From contig PDHQ01000015.1 in the NCBI GenBank assembly GCA_003339415.1, forward strand, positions 124,001-188,000: a DNA stretch of 64,000 nt, written 5' to 3'. Each line of letters starts with the position of its first letter. Positions within the stretch are counted from its first letter, which is position 1. The position numbers and the translations under genes are program-made. Shown in pieces: positions 31,114 to 43,905 of the stretch. The notes under the pieces are model-generated. The model made no database searches, had not been told where the DNA came from, and worked only from the letters and a program-made list of their open reading frames with translations. This stretch comes from Ophiocordyceps camponoti-saundersi (nom. inval.). Taxonomy: Eukaryota; Ascomycota; Sordariomycetes; Hypocreales; Ophiocordycipitaceae.

Positions 31114-33760
31114 TCAGCTGATCCTCCGATCCAGCACGGGACTCAGGCCCTCTTTGACCAGCTTCACACGCATCTCGGCATCTGCCTCGCGCCGTAGCCG
31201 CTCAAAGGCAAGCCTCTCGAACCGGCTCAGGCCCTTCCACCAGTGCTGTCCCGCCTCGTGCTCCGAGATGCGCTCCAGGAGCTCGGCTGTCTTGGTCCGC
31301 ACTTCGCGGTCCTTGTGGAACAGCCCAAGGGCCAGGTAGAAGAGCCCTGCGTGCGATTCAGGCGCCACGTTGAGAAGCAGGCAGATCTCGTCGTACGAGT
31401 GCACGAATCGCGAAAATGTGAGGTAGATGTCGCGGCTCTGCGACGGCGTCAGCCGCTGCAGCCGGAGCCGGTCATGCAGGTGGGCCAGGTCAAGACCCTT
31501 GAGCGGCCGGAGGGAATATATGTGAGTGAGGTCCTGTACGCTACAACGTCAGTTGATCGGGTTCCCAACGACAACGCAAAGAAAGGCTTGGTATCACCTG
31601 TATGTAACTGAAGTAACTCCGGGTGTTGCGCCATCCCTCAATGCGGGTTACGTTGCCGGCGAACTCCTTGTTTCTCGCAGCGTCGTCGGCCCAGACGTAG
31701 CCGTGACCGCTGGCGCCAGGGGGCAGTGTCGGATCGAGCTCCTCGCTCCCGAGGCAGAGAGCGCTCGCGCCGTGGACGGTCTCCTCGAACTGGGCGGCGA
31801 TGCGGGTGAACTTTAGAACCCAACCGCGCCACTTTGCGCGAATGACGCGCTCCCCGTGGCGGGCGGCGATGCTCCTAGTAATGTCGGCCATAAACGCGGC
31901 ATCGCCCGTGAGGTCCTGGTGGTGACCGTTACTGGCGGTGCCGGCGGCGACAGCCGCCAGCGCCGGGTTCTGATGCTGGAAATAGACGAGGCCATCCGAG
32001 GGCGGAGGGCTTTCGATCTTGGAGCTGATCTTGACGCGGCCGCTGGGCAGGTCGCAGAGCAGGTCCCACCACTCGGGATGGAGCTCGAACGTCGGGTTGG
32101 TCACGCCGGCGATGAAACCGGGGACATTGAGGAGAGCGTCGATCTTGGTGAGGTCGGTGTAGGGGAAGGCGTGGCGGGTGAAGCCGCGGAGGAGGCCGCC
32201 CGAGGCGAGAGCGCAGGCGGCCAGGACGGCCTCGGCCACCTCGCCCGACGGCATGTTGTGTCCGAGAAAGATGACGCGTTTCTGGGTGAGGAGGGCGTTG
32301 ACGAGCACCATGACGGGGTGGGTGTTGGCCCCGTTGGTCGTCAGGTGCGGATGCAGCGGAAAAGGCTGGGGAGACTTGGCGTGAGGTTCCGAGAAGTTCT
32401 GGATGAGCTTGATGAGGGAGAAGTCGCCGACAGTCTCGGGCATTACGGCGGTCGGAACCTTGACGGGGATAGGGATCCCCTTGTACATGACCTTTGTCTC
32501 GAACTCGTGAGTGTCGCGGGGCACCGAGTACATGGACTGGCTCCCGCCTTCGATGTGAGCTTTGGTGCCGGCGCGCGAGATGCCGGCCATACGGGACGGG
32601 CTGACGCTTTCATGGCCATCGGATGCCGTCTCCCCTCGATCTTCGGCCAGGCGAATCTGGATCATGCGCTCGAACTTTTCGACGAAGAGGTCCTTGTTGT
32701 CGCTGGCCAGCAAGAGGCTCCTCTCGAGGATGCTGAGTTTAGGCATGAGCGACAGGTCCATGGCGTTGACGGCGTCGTACAACAGCGCCAGCGTTTCGAT
32801 TACCGGAGATTTGAAGTACTCCTCCAGAGCCAGTAGTAGCAACGGCTGGTCCAGCCTCCGTCAGCGCGGTTTTTTTTTTCTGGTTGAGCTGAAATCATGC
32901 TCGGTGTAAATCAGAGGAAGTTGAAGCGCAAAACTCGATTAGCGACTAACCTTGTATATGTGCAGAAAGGGATGACGAGTGCAGACTGCCATGGCCTTGA
33001 CAACGGCGCCTCGTTTCACCGACTTGTCGTGTTTGGTGTTGACCAAATTAAGGACGTGTATGAGGGGCGGACCCTCATCAGCCTCGGGCTCGCTGTCTGT
33101 TGAATGGTCGTCGTCGTCGTCATCGTCTTCGGCGTCTTCGCTTTCGTCGTCGTCTTCGTCGTCTTCTTCAATGTCGTCGCGGGCGTTGTCGGCGTCGGTA
33201 TTATCGTCGGCGGCCCGATTCCGCTCCCTTCTGCGTCGGCGGCGACGGCGACGGCGGCGCTCCTTTTGGCGGCGCTTTTCATCCTCGTCCTCCTGGCTAC
33301 TGTCCTTGTGTAAGAAGAATATCGTCCAGTCCTGGTTGCGGGCATGAGCCTGATCGGGTAACATGAGCTCGGCCAGCATGTTCTCGTCGCCGGTAATGGC
33401 GAAAGGATACTGGTGCTCCATAACGGGGCCGCGATCGATGTCGAAGGAAGCAACAAGGATGTATTCGACATGATTCTCGGGCGATCCCCGGGGATACTGT
33501 GAGCGAAGTCTTCTGGAGGAACGGGCGTCGGCATTGAGGCGTCGAGGGGCGGAGAGGGATGAGTGTTGAGAAGAGAGGCCAAAGGACGGTGTTTTGGACT
33601 TTGTGCTGGGATCAGAGGTTCGGTCGGTGTCGGCAGCCATGAGCGGGTGTGGCGTGCGCGAGGCATGTGACATTTCCGAAGGCGAGCGGGAGGAAAGGAT
33701 GGAGGAGAGTGAGGTTCGGCGGTGGGGAAGATTGTTGTGTCGGGGGAGGGCCATGGCCAT
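31114..33760 (-). CDS. Afi1-like DENN-family protein (polarity / Arf pathway)
   Basis: Exons (minus) 33760-32951, 32845-31598 and 31533-31114, introns of 105 and 64 nt, all phase 0, giving 825 residues. The block [20 protein letters not shown] followed by [20 protein letters not shown] is the N-terminal Afi1 (Arf3-docking) domain. The middle, with LPHP-like [33 protein letters not shown] and GFIAGVTNP, is the SPA/DENN-type region. In yeast Afi1 binds Arf3 and takes part in polarised growth and vesicle traffic; a similar role at hyphal tips is inferred. Between the two parts is a long charged linker with an 11-Arg run and Asp/Glu runs. Start chosen at the first ATG (MAMALPRH). It is divergent from the myosin light chain gene. 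Confidence 0.88.
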
Positions 33761-34835
33761 TGCTTTAGGGGGGGAGGGTGTAGTGGGATGACCTAGAATT
33801 AGGTCAGAAATGGATAGAGGTCTATCCGAATCGCGGCATCGCCGGTCAGGCGGGCGGGCGATGGGCCTCGCCGTCGGGCGGATCCAGGCAATGAAACGAG
33901 GGTGATGCGTTGAGGATTGCGATGAAGGGGGGAGGTTTGCGTCAGGGAATGGGGGGGGGGGGGGGGCCTTGTAGGCCAGCTGGCTTGTGAGTGGCCAGCC
34001 TGGCCTGGTGGTGGTGCGGCGCTATATTACAGCATTAGACGGGGTACGTAACGTCCATATTCCCTCGCTATCCCTCTCTAGCTTTTACCGCCCAGCTCGA
34101 AAGTCGATTGATAGCGAGCATCCTCTCTGTGTTCTCGACTGTTGGAGAAAAAAAAGATTTACCAGATCGTCTTCAGCACCATCACATTTGATCCATCTGT
34201 CGAATCATCGAGGCGTAGTCCCGACTGGCCGAGACCGCTTCCACGACTCGGAGCGTCTCTAAGCCACTAGCATGTGTGTGTGTGTGTGTGTGTGCCTATC
34301 CGTACCTACCGTACATACACCGCGGAATATAGCAGCATCTCACAACCAACAAGTAGTACCCAAAGGAGGAACAGCAGAAGAACCATCAGGAAAGATAATA
34401 TGCATGATGCTGCTGCGATTACATATCTACCGTACAATTGGTCCAGCATCCCTGCACTCGCTCACTCACTCACACCCACGTTTTCTGCCTTCTTTCGGCT
34501 CTCATTCCCTACCCTCGGAAGTCGGCTGTCTCGCCTCCATCCAACGGTTCCTTCAAACGGTGCGCCACACACCTCAGCCACATCAGCCCTCATGACATGC
34601 AGCGCCCTGCAAGGCTAACCGTTGTCGTGGAAACGGCTCCCTCGATCAACGGCTGGTCTCTTCTCGCGACGCCTGCTTCAACAAGCAGCACTCGAGACTC
34701 AACAATCACAATCGCCATTAAAGAATCACTCTTCTTCTTAACTTGATAGAAAAATTCACGCAAGCCAACAAAAAAAAACACACAAACACAAACACAAACA
34801 CACACACACACACTTACACACCGTCTAATCGTCTC
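33761..34835. other. divergent intergenic region with GT and CA repeats
   Basis: Promoters of the Afi1-like and myosin light chain genes. Contains a G run near 33950-33966, a (GT)n tract at about 34272-34294, and a CA-rich tract at about 34775-34813 just before the light-chain ATG. No other gene is supportable. Confidence 0.6.
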
Positions 34836-35817
34836 ATGGTAATCATCGACCCGCACCTTACCCTCAACGCATGAAGATGCTAACCAGCCTCATCTGCCAG
34901 TCAGCGTCAACAGCCTATAAGCCGTCCCCACTGGGTTATGGCTCGTCTCCATCCCGCAGTTCGCCATTTCGACGACCGGAATCACCCGCTTCTCCCTCGC
35001 CGCTGCGACACGCGACTCCTACCACATCGCCCACCAAGATCGGCCCGCCCAGCGCGACGCCCACCACCGGGACAGCGAAGCTCTCTAGACTGGGTCTCGG
35101 AACTACTACATACGGAGGCCCGGCACCGAGGTTCGGGCTCGCTGAATCACCAATGGCCTCGTCGCCCCCCCGAGCCACCGCGCCGTCGCCCAGACCTGCG
35201 GTGGCGCGCTCGCTGAGTAACGGTAACTCGCTTTCGCAGCTGCAGCCGTCTCAGGTTAGGACGCTACGCGACGGATTTCAGATCTTGGATCGTGACTGCG
35301 ATGGCGTCGTCAACGGCGAGGACGTGGCGGACATGCTCAACCAGCTGGGTATGTTTGTCTTGTCCCTCTTTTTGTATCGGACGGAAGACACTGACTGGTT
35401 GGCAAAGGCCTCCCCAACGGACCGTCCGACGTCGCCCGCTTCTTCCCGCCCTCACGTCCGCAGACGATGGCGCTAGCAGCCTTTCTCAACTCACTCGCCG
35501 AGGCACTGACGGCGCTCTCCCCCAGTACGGAGCTTCTTTCAGCCCTGTCGGCCTTTGACGACGACGACAGCGGCCAGGTCGACTGGGCAGAGCTGAGAGA
35601 GGCCCTGCTGACGACGGCGCCCGAGTCCGGCGAGCGGGCCTTGACAGCCGCCGAGGTCGATAGAGTCGCCAGCGGCTTCACTGGTCGGCGGGCATTTAAT
35701 CGCAATATGAGCACCCAGCTGGGCGCTAAGAAGGGCGAGGTGTTTCGGTATCGGGAGTTTGTGAACTCGGTTACGGGGTCTAATGGCGGCGGAACTCACG
35801 AAAGCGGGGAGGATTGA
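34836..35817 (+). CDS. EF-hand protein, myosin II regulatory light chain-like
   Basis: Exons 34836-34838, 34901-35348 and 35408-35817 give 286 residues. The first coding exon is only the ATG, followed by a 62-nt GTAATC...CTGCCAG intron with a GCTAACC branch site; the second exon then begins SASTAYKPSPLGYGSSPSRS. A later in-frame ATG at 34871 lies inside this intron and is less plausible. The N-terminal 110 residues are Ser/Pro-rich, likely phosphorylated. EF-hand 1 is DRDCDGVVNGED (about 135-150), followed by a second, canonical-looking loop DDDDSGQVDWAE. Fungal regulatory light chains bind the IQ motifs of myosin II at the septation ring. Assignment to the RLC rests on domain order and the N-terminal style. 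Confidence 0.82.
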
Positions 35818-37471
<1,654 letters not shown>

Positions 37472-39614
37472 ATGAAGTTCTTTGGCGGGAGCAAAAAAAC
37501 ATCATCCTCGAAAGACGATCGCAGCAGGGACAACCGACACTCTCATTCAGATCCTCCGTCGCCTCTGAAACCGTCCTCAGCCAAATCTCCCAAGAAATCT
37601 TCATCCAGGCCGTCATCCTACTATCGTGATTCGTCCAAAGTATCGCGTCACTCGTCCTCGTCTTCGGCGCGACGCGCCAACAACGTCGACCTCGATACTC
37701 ATCCGCTCAACCTGCCGCCTGAAGAGCGAAAGCGGTTCTCGGCCCTCTCGAACAGCGCCATGAGCGCCCGTGACTCCATGGACATCGACACGGAGCCTTC
37801 GTCGCCACCGTCGGCTAGCAATTCCTCGGCTCAGGCCAACTTCTCGGTGCCCATCTCCAATGGCAACGGCCAAGACGATGAGGCGCCGCCTGCGCCGCCA
37901 CCGCACAAGTCTAATCCTTCAAGCCCTGTGCCGACCCCTCGGGATGACGCTGAATCCTACAAGGCGGCCGGCAACCGCTTCTTCAAAGAAACAAACTACT
38001 CAAAGGCCATCGAGCAGTACTCCAAGGGTAAACTCGAAGCCTCTTGAACCCATCTCTGGCCTCATCCCCCTTTGCTGATATTTCCGTCACGCAGCCGTGG
38101 ACCTATTCCCGGAATCGCCCACCTACCTTGGAAATCGCGCCGCTGCTTACATGTCCAATGGGCAGTACGAGGCCGCCCTGCAAGACTGCCTAGACGCCAT
38201 CGAGCGCGACTCCGATAACGGAAAGATGCTACTACGTCTTGCTCGGATCTACACAGGCTTGGGAAGACCTGACGAGGCCATGGACACCTTTGGACGCATC
38301 AATCCATCGCCGTCAGCAAAGGATGTGGCGCCCACCAAAGAGATGCTGCGCCACCTCGAATCGGCCAAGGCTTCGCTGAACCGGGGATCTGCCGCCACCA
38401 TGGTCCTTCACGCTTTGGATCAGGCCGAACGCGGGCTGGGACCGGGCGTGGCGAAGCCTCGCAAGTGGCAGCTCATGCGCGGAGAGGCCTGCCTCAGCAT
38501 GGGACGCGAACACTCCCTCGGTGAGGCTCAGAACATTGCCATGTCGCTGCTGAGACGCAACAGCCAGGATCCCGAGGCGCTGGTGTTGCGAGGTCGGGTG
38601 CTCTACGCCCAGGGTGAAAACGAAAAGGCTGTTCAGTCCCTGCGGATGGCCGTTACCTGTGATCCCGACTACGGCGCCGCCATCAAGTGGCTCAAGACGG
38701 TACAGAAGCTCGACCGTATGAAAGAGGAGGGCAACACCGAGTTCAAGGCCGGGCGCCTGCAGTCGGCCGCCGAGAAATACACCGAAGCTCTCGCCATCGA
38801 TCCCACGAACCGAAGCATGAATGCCAAGCTGCTCCAAAACCGGGCGCAGTGCCGCATCAAACTCAAGCAGTACGACGAGGCCATCGCCGACGCCGAGCAG
38901 GCCGTCAGCCTCGACTCCGCATATACCAAAGCACGAAAGACGAAGGCCAATGCCCTGGGCCAGTCGGGCAAGTGGGAAGAATGTGTGCGCGAATGGAAGG
39001 CTATACAGGAGCTCGACCCCCAGGACCGCGCTGTGGCCCGTGAAATCCGGAAAGCGGAGCTGGAGCTGAAGAAGAGCCAGAGGAAGGATTACTACAAGAT
39101 CATGGAGGTGGAAAAGGATGTCGGACCGGACGAGATCAAGAAGGCGTATCGGAAGCTGGCTGTCAGGCTGCACCCGGACAAGAACCCGGGCGACGACGAG
39201 GCCGAGGCCAAGTTCAAGGACCTGCAGGAAGCCTACGAAACGCTGAGTGATCCCCAGTACGTTTCTTTCACGTCTCCGGCACTTGGACGTGCGTGAACCG
39301 AACCAGGCCGGTGTGCTGACGTGAGGAACAGGAAAAAAGCGGCCTACGACAACGGTGACGACCTGATGGACCCGTCCGACATGTTTGGCGGCGGCATGGG
39401 CGGCATGGGTGGCATGGGCGGTATGGGCGGCATGCCCATCGATCCGGAAGTTTTTGTAAACCTCATGGGCGGTCAGCGGTTCGGCGGCGGCGGACGTCCC
39501 AGCCCCTTTGGTGCCGGCGGCTTCTCGGCTGGCGGCTTCCCCGGCGCCTCACCTTTCGGCTTCAGCAGCGGCACCGGTGGTCGTCAACGAGGTGGTCACT
39601 TTCACTTCCAATGA
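37472..39614 (+). CDS. DnaJ and TPR domain co-chaperone (DNAJC7-like)
   Basis: Exons 37472-38027, 38095-39256 and 39332-39614 give 666 residues. The N-terminal ~165 residues are Ser-rich and disordered. From about 165 a series of TPR repeats starts at [20 protein letters not shown] and runs to about 510. The J domain (about 516-573) has HPDKNPGD with the HPD motif at 545-547. A Gly/Met-rich region with GGMGGMGG and [10 protein letters not shown] closes the protein. DNAJC7/TPR2-type proteins link Hsp70 and Hsp90 in the cytosol: TPRs bind EEVD tails and the J domain stimulates Hsp70. The gene converges with Med10. The TGA at 39612-39614 is followed in the same frame by 106 more codons with a transmembrane segment (see separate entry). 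Confidence 0.92.
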
Positions 39615-39935
39615 CCCGCCGACGACGATGACGACGACGACGACGGCGATGACGAAGACTACGACAACGACGATGAAGGAGAAGAGGAAGAGGAAGAGGA
39701 AGAAGAAGAAGGAGAAGAAGAAGAAGAAGACGGTGAAAGCTGGTCAGGTCATCGAGTCGAGTCGAAGAGGGATGTGTCCGAGGAGATGGTCGAAGCGGCG
39801 CGACGCTACGGCATGTCAATGCTGGCGCTTTCCGTGGTGCTTCCGCTTCCCTTGGCGATCGTCGGCGTCGTCATCGTCGTCTTGGTGCGCGTGTGCATCA
39901 ACACGTTTGCTAGGAGGCGGGTCAAGAAGGACTGA
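39615..39935 (+). other. in-frame extension after the DnaJ-TPR stop, with transmembrane segment
   Basis: Reading on from the TGA in the same frame gives 106 residues before the next stop: a Pro-Ala start, long Asp then Glu runs, a linker (GESWSGHRVESKRDVSEE), a hydrophobic segment (MSMLALSVVLPLAIVGVV and on) and a basic end (RRRVKKD). The layout resembles a tail anchor. It could be a readthrough isoform, an alternatively spliced 3' exon, the result of a recent nonsense change or sequencing error, or a separate small membrane protein beginning at the ATG at 39787 (about 49 residues). A 66-nt in-phase GT...AG segment spanning the stop exists, but its donor (GTGGTC) is poor. Confidence 0.55.
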
Positions 39936-40404
39936 GATTGATGAGGAGAACAGCCTGGAAACGATCTCAAGCTTCACCTACGATGATGCCGTGTTTCCCC
40001 GCCCGACCATTACACCCCTCCCTGCCTGTCCTCTCTCCTCTGGCTAACTTTTCTTTCGACTTTCTTTACCGTTGCCCCCGTCTTCATCCCTATCTTCGAT
40101 TTCTCACCGAAGCCTTTAGTTGCCTACCATGTACAAGGCGTTGATGTTTTTGACATTTTTTTGTTCTAGACAGGAGACAGAGACTCTCGAGGCTCGAGAA
40201 AGGTCACGATGATGGCGAGACCAGAAGCAAAACTCGACGACAGGAGTGCGGGCTGAGATGGGGGGGTTCCGTGTTCCCCGGTCCGATTCTCACATAGATG
40301 CCAATCCGAGAAGATATGCGCGTAATGTCACTGTTCTTGTCGCTGGCTGGCGTATAATGAGTCGCAAATGCAGGGTGATGAGGAGTGGTTGCTCCCTTTG
40401 TCCA
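39936..40404. other. convergent spacer
   Basis: 3' sequences of the DnaJ-TPR gene and of Med10. No gene seen. Confidence 0.6.
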
Positions 40405-41047
40405 TCAACCAGCGGCCGGCGGTTTATCCTGCGCCTCCGTAGCGGCCTTTGTTGACGCCGAACCACCGGTGGCTTCCAAGACGGTGGCGACGTCCTCCCT
40501 CAGCTCGGGCATGGCAGCGAGCATCTCGCCGGCGAGGACGTCGCGAAAGGAGCGGAAGGCGTACATCTTGCCGCGCATCAACTGGTTGCCCCTACGAACG
40601 AGCTCGACGAACTCGCGGGTGTAGATGTCCGGGTTGCGGCCATTTTCGACGTATTCGAGCAGTTCTGGCGGGACGGAAGGCAGGTTGTTCTGAGAGGAGG
40701 AGGCGGATGCGTGGAGGGTTTGGAGGGAGTTTGCTAGTGTTTTTCTTGGGGGGGGGGGTTTAGTTGGTTTGAAGGTTTGAAGGTTTGTGCGGGAGGGGGG
40801 GGTGAAGGGGGGCTTACATTTCGTTGGAGAGGACTTCTCGACTTGATTTTCCTGCTGCGTCGTAGGTTGTTACTTGGACCATTACTTGGTATAGGTCTTG
40901 GATGATGTCTTTTAGCTGCTCTGTTGAGATGGTCAGTTCATTCCTTGCGGAGCGAGGATGGTGAACAGTGAACAGTGTTCGCATGGGGGAAGGGGAGGGG
41001 TTCGTACGTTCGAGGTCTTCGTGGCCTATTCTTTCGACGGGGGCCAT
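40405..41047 (-). CDS. MED10: Mediator complex subunit 10 (Med10/Nut2)
   Basis: Exons (minus) 41047-41008, 40920-40818 and 40744-40405 with introns of 87 and 73 nt give 160 residues. The protein reads EQQLKDIIQDLYQVMVQV, then SNEIKTLANSLQTLH, then VPPELLEYVENGRNPDIYT with REFVELVRRGNQLMRGKM, which is the Med10 signature in order. Med10 is an essential middle-module subunit of Mediator that contacts activators and RNA polymerase II in the nucleus. The third-exon acceptor lies after the C-run (CCCCAAG), the only site that joins SNEI and KTLAN in frame. The frame is open upstream of 41047, but fungal Med10 proteins start MAPV-like. Confidence 0.92.
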
Positions 41048-41901
41048 GGTGGCGAGCTGTCCCGTGAAGGTGGTGAGGTTCTGTTGAGGTCGCTTGTTTG
41101 GAGGCGCGAGCTGAGATGAGGACGATGGTTGATGCCGTGCTGGTGGGAGTCCTGGCAAGCTGCGTGTGTGCTTCTGTCTTTGGCCGAAGTCGGCGGTCGA
41201 TACTAGGGAAGGACCTGGGGAAGTGCCGTTGATTCTGCTTAGTAATTTATATGGGTCGACTTCTTCGCCACAGCCTTACCTCTGTTAAGGGAATATCCGT
41301 AGAGAGCGAGGGCCTGACGATGACGACTGCAGGTAAAAAAAAGTCCTTTTTAATGGTCGAAGCTCTCAAGTTGGTGATTTGCGCGACTGAGTATTTACGT
41401 AACCTGTATTCGATCGAGAGCCGGACAGGTGTAGCCTGTAGACGGTTTATTCAAGGGGTTAACTCAGTAAGGGTAGTCTGGATAGGAATAGTAGCTAGTT
41501 ATAATTTATCCCTTCAAGGTAGGTTGGGATAAGGAGAGGAAGTGAAGTTGTGAGATGCTTTTACGGATAGCTTGTGAATGTTTCGTTATCTGTTACAATT
41601 CACAATGGTTGCGGAAGTTATACTTGAACAACTATGCCTCATACTAGAGACGAGGACGAGTTGATTAGTCGTCTTTGCAAGTCATCCATTATCATTTCAC
41701 AGCTACACCTTACGAGGGCTATAAATATAATGTTCCTTCTGAGACTAAATAAATCATACATCTTCCCCCAAAGGCTTCATCATCGGTTATAAATACAATA
41801 TGCAAGTTTCCACGATGCATCTCTACCGACACCTCGCCTCAACACTCTCATCATCTCCCTCCCTCGGCGCCACAGCAAAAACTCTCACGTCAACCCCTCA
41901 T
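41048..41901. other. intergenic spacer
   Basis: Upstream region of Med10 and 3' region of the dehydrogenase. AT content is somewhat higher than in the genes. No gene or repeat seen. Confidence 0.6.
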
Positions 41902-42727
41902 CTACCTCGTCGTGTAACCGCCATTGGCAAAGATGGTCTGTCCCGAGATCCAAGCTCCCTCAGTACAGAGGAATTTCACAATGGGGGCAATGTCGCCGAC
42001 CTCGGTCAGTCTGCCTCCCATGCCCATGCTCTTGTGGAAGGCGACGGACTCTGGCGACTCTTGAGGGTAGAAGAAGGCTGTTTTGATTTGAGTGTTTCGG
42101 TTAGCTTAAAAGCAGATGGCGGAGAAGGAAATCGAAAAAGAACATACGGGTGTCCATCGGTCCCGGCCCGACGCTGTTGACGCTCACCCTCCGAGCGGAC
42201 AGTTCCTTGGCCACGCCTCGGGTGAAGTGCTCGACGGGGGCCTTGGATCCGGCGTAGGAGGTGTAGAGGCCTGTGAAGGCGGCGAGGAGTGCGGTGACGA
42301 TGTTGATGATTTTGCCCCCGTCCTGGACGTGCTTCGCCCCAGCCTTCATGATGAAGAAGGCTGATTTGGAGTTTATCGCAAACATGTCATCGTACTCTGC
42401 CTCAGTGACGTCCCCAATCGCCTTCTTCAACACTTTCCCCACGGTATTGACAACGATGTCGACCCTGCCGAAATCCTTGACGGTCTGGTCAAAGAGCTTA
42501 TCGACGGCGGCCTCGGTCCTGAGATCGCCCTGGTAGAGCTTCACCTTTGAAGAGGAGAGCTCGCGGACGAGGTCCTCGCCCGAAGAGCGGGAGGCTTCGG
42601 TGTTGTAGTGGAGGGCGAGGTCGGCGCCGCAGTTGGCGAGCTGGCGGGCGATTTCGGCGCCGAGGTTTTTGGTGCCGCCCGTGATGAGGGCGACTTTTCC
42701 TTGGAGGGACTTTTGTTGGAGAGACAT
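41902..42727 (-). CDS. short-chain dehydrogenase/reductase (SDR)
   Basis: Exons (minus) 42727-42148 and 42077-41902 with a 70-nt intron give 251 residues. Classical SDR features: cofactor motif TGGTKNLG near residue 17, the NTVG motif (usual NNAG, here altered), a catalytic Tyr-Lys pair in SYAGSKAPVEH, and GPGPMDTPFFYP followed by the ISGQTIFANGGYTT C-terminus. The start MSLQQKSLQGKVALITGG suits the family. It is likely a cytosolic NAD(P)H oxidoreductase of unknown substrate. Fungal relatives with PGPMDTPFFYP are common and mostly uncharacterised. There is no visible operon-like or cluster context. Confidence 0.9.
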
Positions 42728-43905
42728 TTTTGGTGTTTGTTTTTGGGGAGGGATTGGAAGGTGGATTGGGAGATGAAGTTGTAGAGTTGTGAAAAGGGTG
42801 TTGTGATGAATCGAGTGATGATGTTCTGTTGACGATGATGATGATGATGACTTCTTATAACCCTCAATCCCATCCTCGACATGTCCGAATCCGTCAATCA
42901 ACTAGATGAAGCAATGACTAGCTTCAACGCCAGCAGAAATAAGTTGTCAAGATCCCATCCATCTTCGTCATTAGACAAGTAAAGACGCTAACAACCAAGA
43001 GCCTCACTAAAGCTAAGCTTCATAAACCGCCACGAGTTTATTTCCAGCCGGTTGAAAAGTCCTTATCCTCAAGCGGTTGCTTTAACCACTTATCCAGAAG
43101 ACACCGTCACAACTTACACGTCACCCATCACCACTTGATCAGCGCTTAGAGACAAGGCCAAACAATAAACTCACAACACCACCACCCAAATCTACAGCAC
43201 AAATTCCCAACCATCAGTCTGAAAAGAGAAGTATAAACCGGTCTTATAACCTGAAAATTACTACCTACGGCTTTCGACCTAGTCTTCACCCATCTAATCC
43301 TCCCATCCTAGGCCAAGCCCGTCCTTCCATCATCGAAGAGGGAAACTAAAAAGGGGGTGGGAGGGGAGGAAGGGAAACAAGGGGGAGAGAAGAAGGGAAA
43401 AAAAGTATGTACAAGAAATTGCTTTCGTGTTTTTTTTTTCATCCCACACATTGGTTTTTCGTTTCAAAGAGTCCTGTTGGCCTGTTTCATCTACCGTCAA
43501 CATTATAAACGGCCGTGAAGTTTTTTTTTTTTTTCAGCAGTGACGAGACGCTTTTGTTTCTCTGTGCGGGGTGATTTTTTGGTGGTGTTTCTGTGGTGAT
43601 GTTTTTTTTTCTGCCTAAAGAAGTTGCTCCTTTGTTGGCAATCATGATGTCGCATAATCGCCTTGATGGAGGGAAGAAGAAAGTAGAATAGGGGGGAGGG
43701 TTTGCGTGTTAAAAAAGGTGAGGGGGATTTTTCCCATGAATAGACCAAAAATTACTCCTCCATATGTGAAGATAAAAAAAGAATCGATGGCATGCAGATG
43801 AAGAAGAAAAAAAATAAGTGATAAAGGAATGGTCGTGAAAGCATGACATCGTATGAACAGCAAAAAAAAAAAAGACAGTGCAACAAGTAGAATTACCCCT
43901 TCAAC
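42728..43905. other. intergenic spacer with A/T homopolymers
   Basis: Between the SDR start and the 3' end of the wall-protein gene. A GAT/ATC tract at about 42834-42852, several T and A runs (43430-43620 and 43860-43873). No gene seen. Confidence 0.6.

Noticed and set aside
39540..39660. 66-nt alternative intron removing the DnaJ-TPR stop
   Set aside because: Keeps frame, but the donor GTGGTC is weak and no branch site is evident; kept only as a possibility within the finding.
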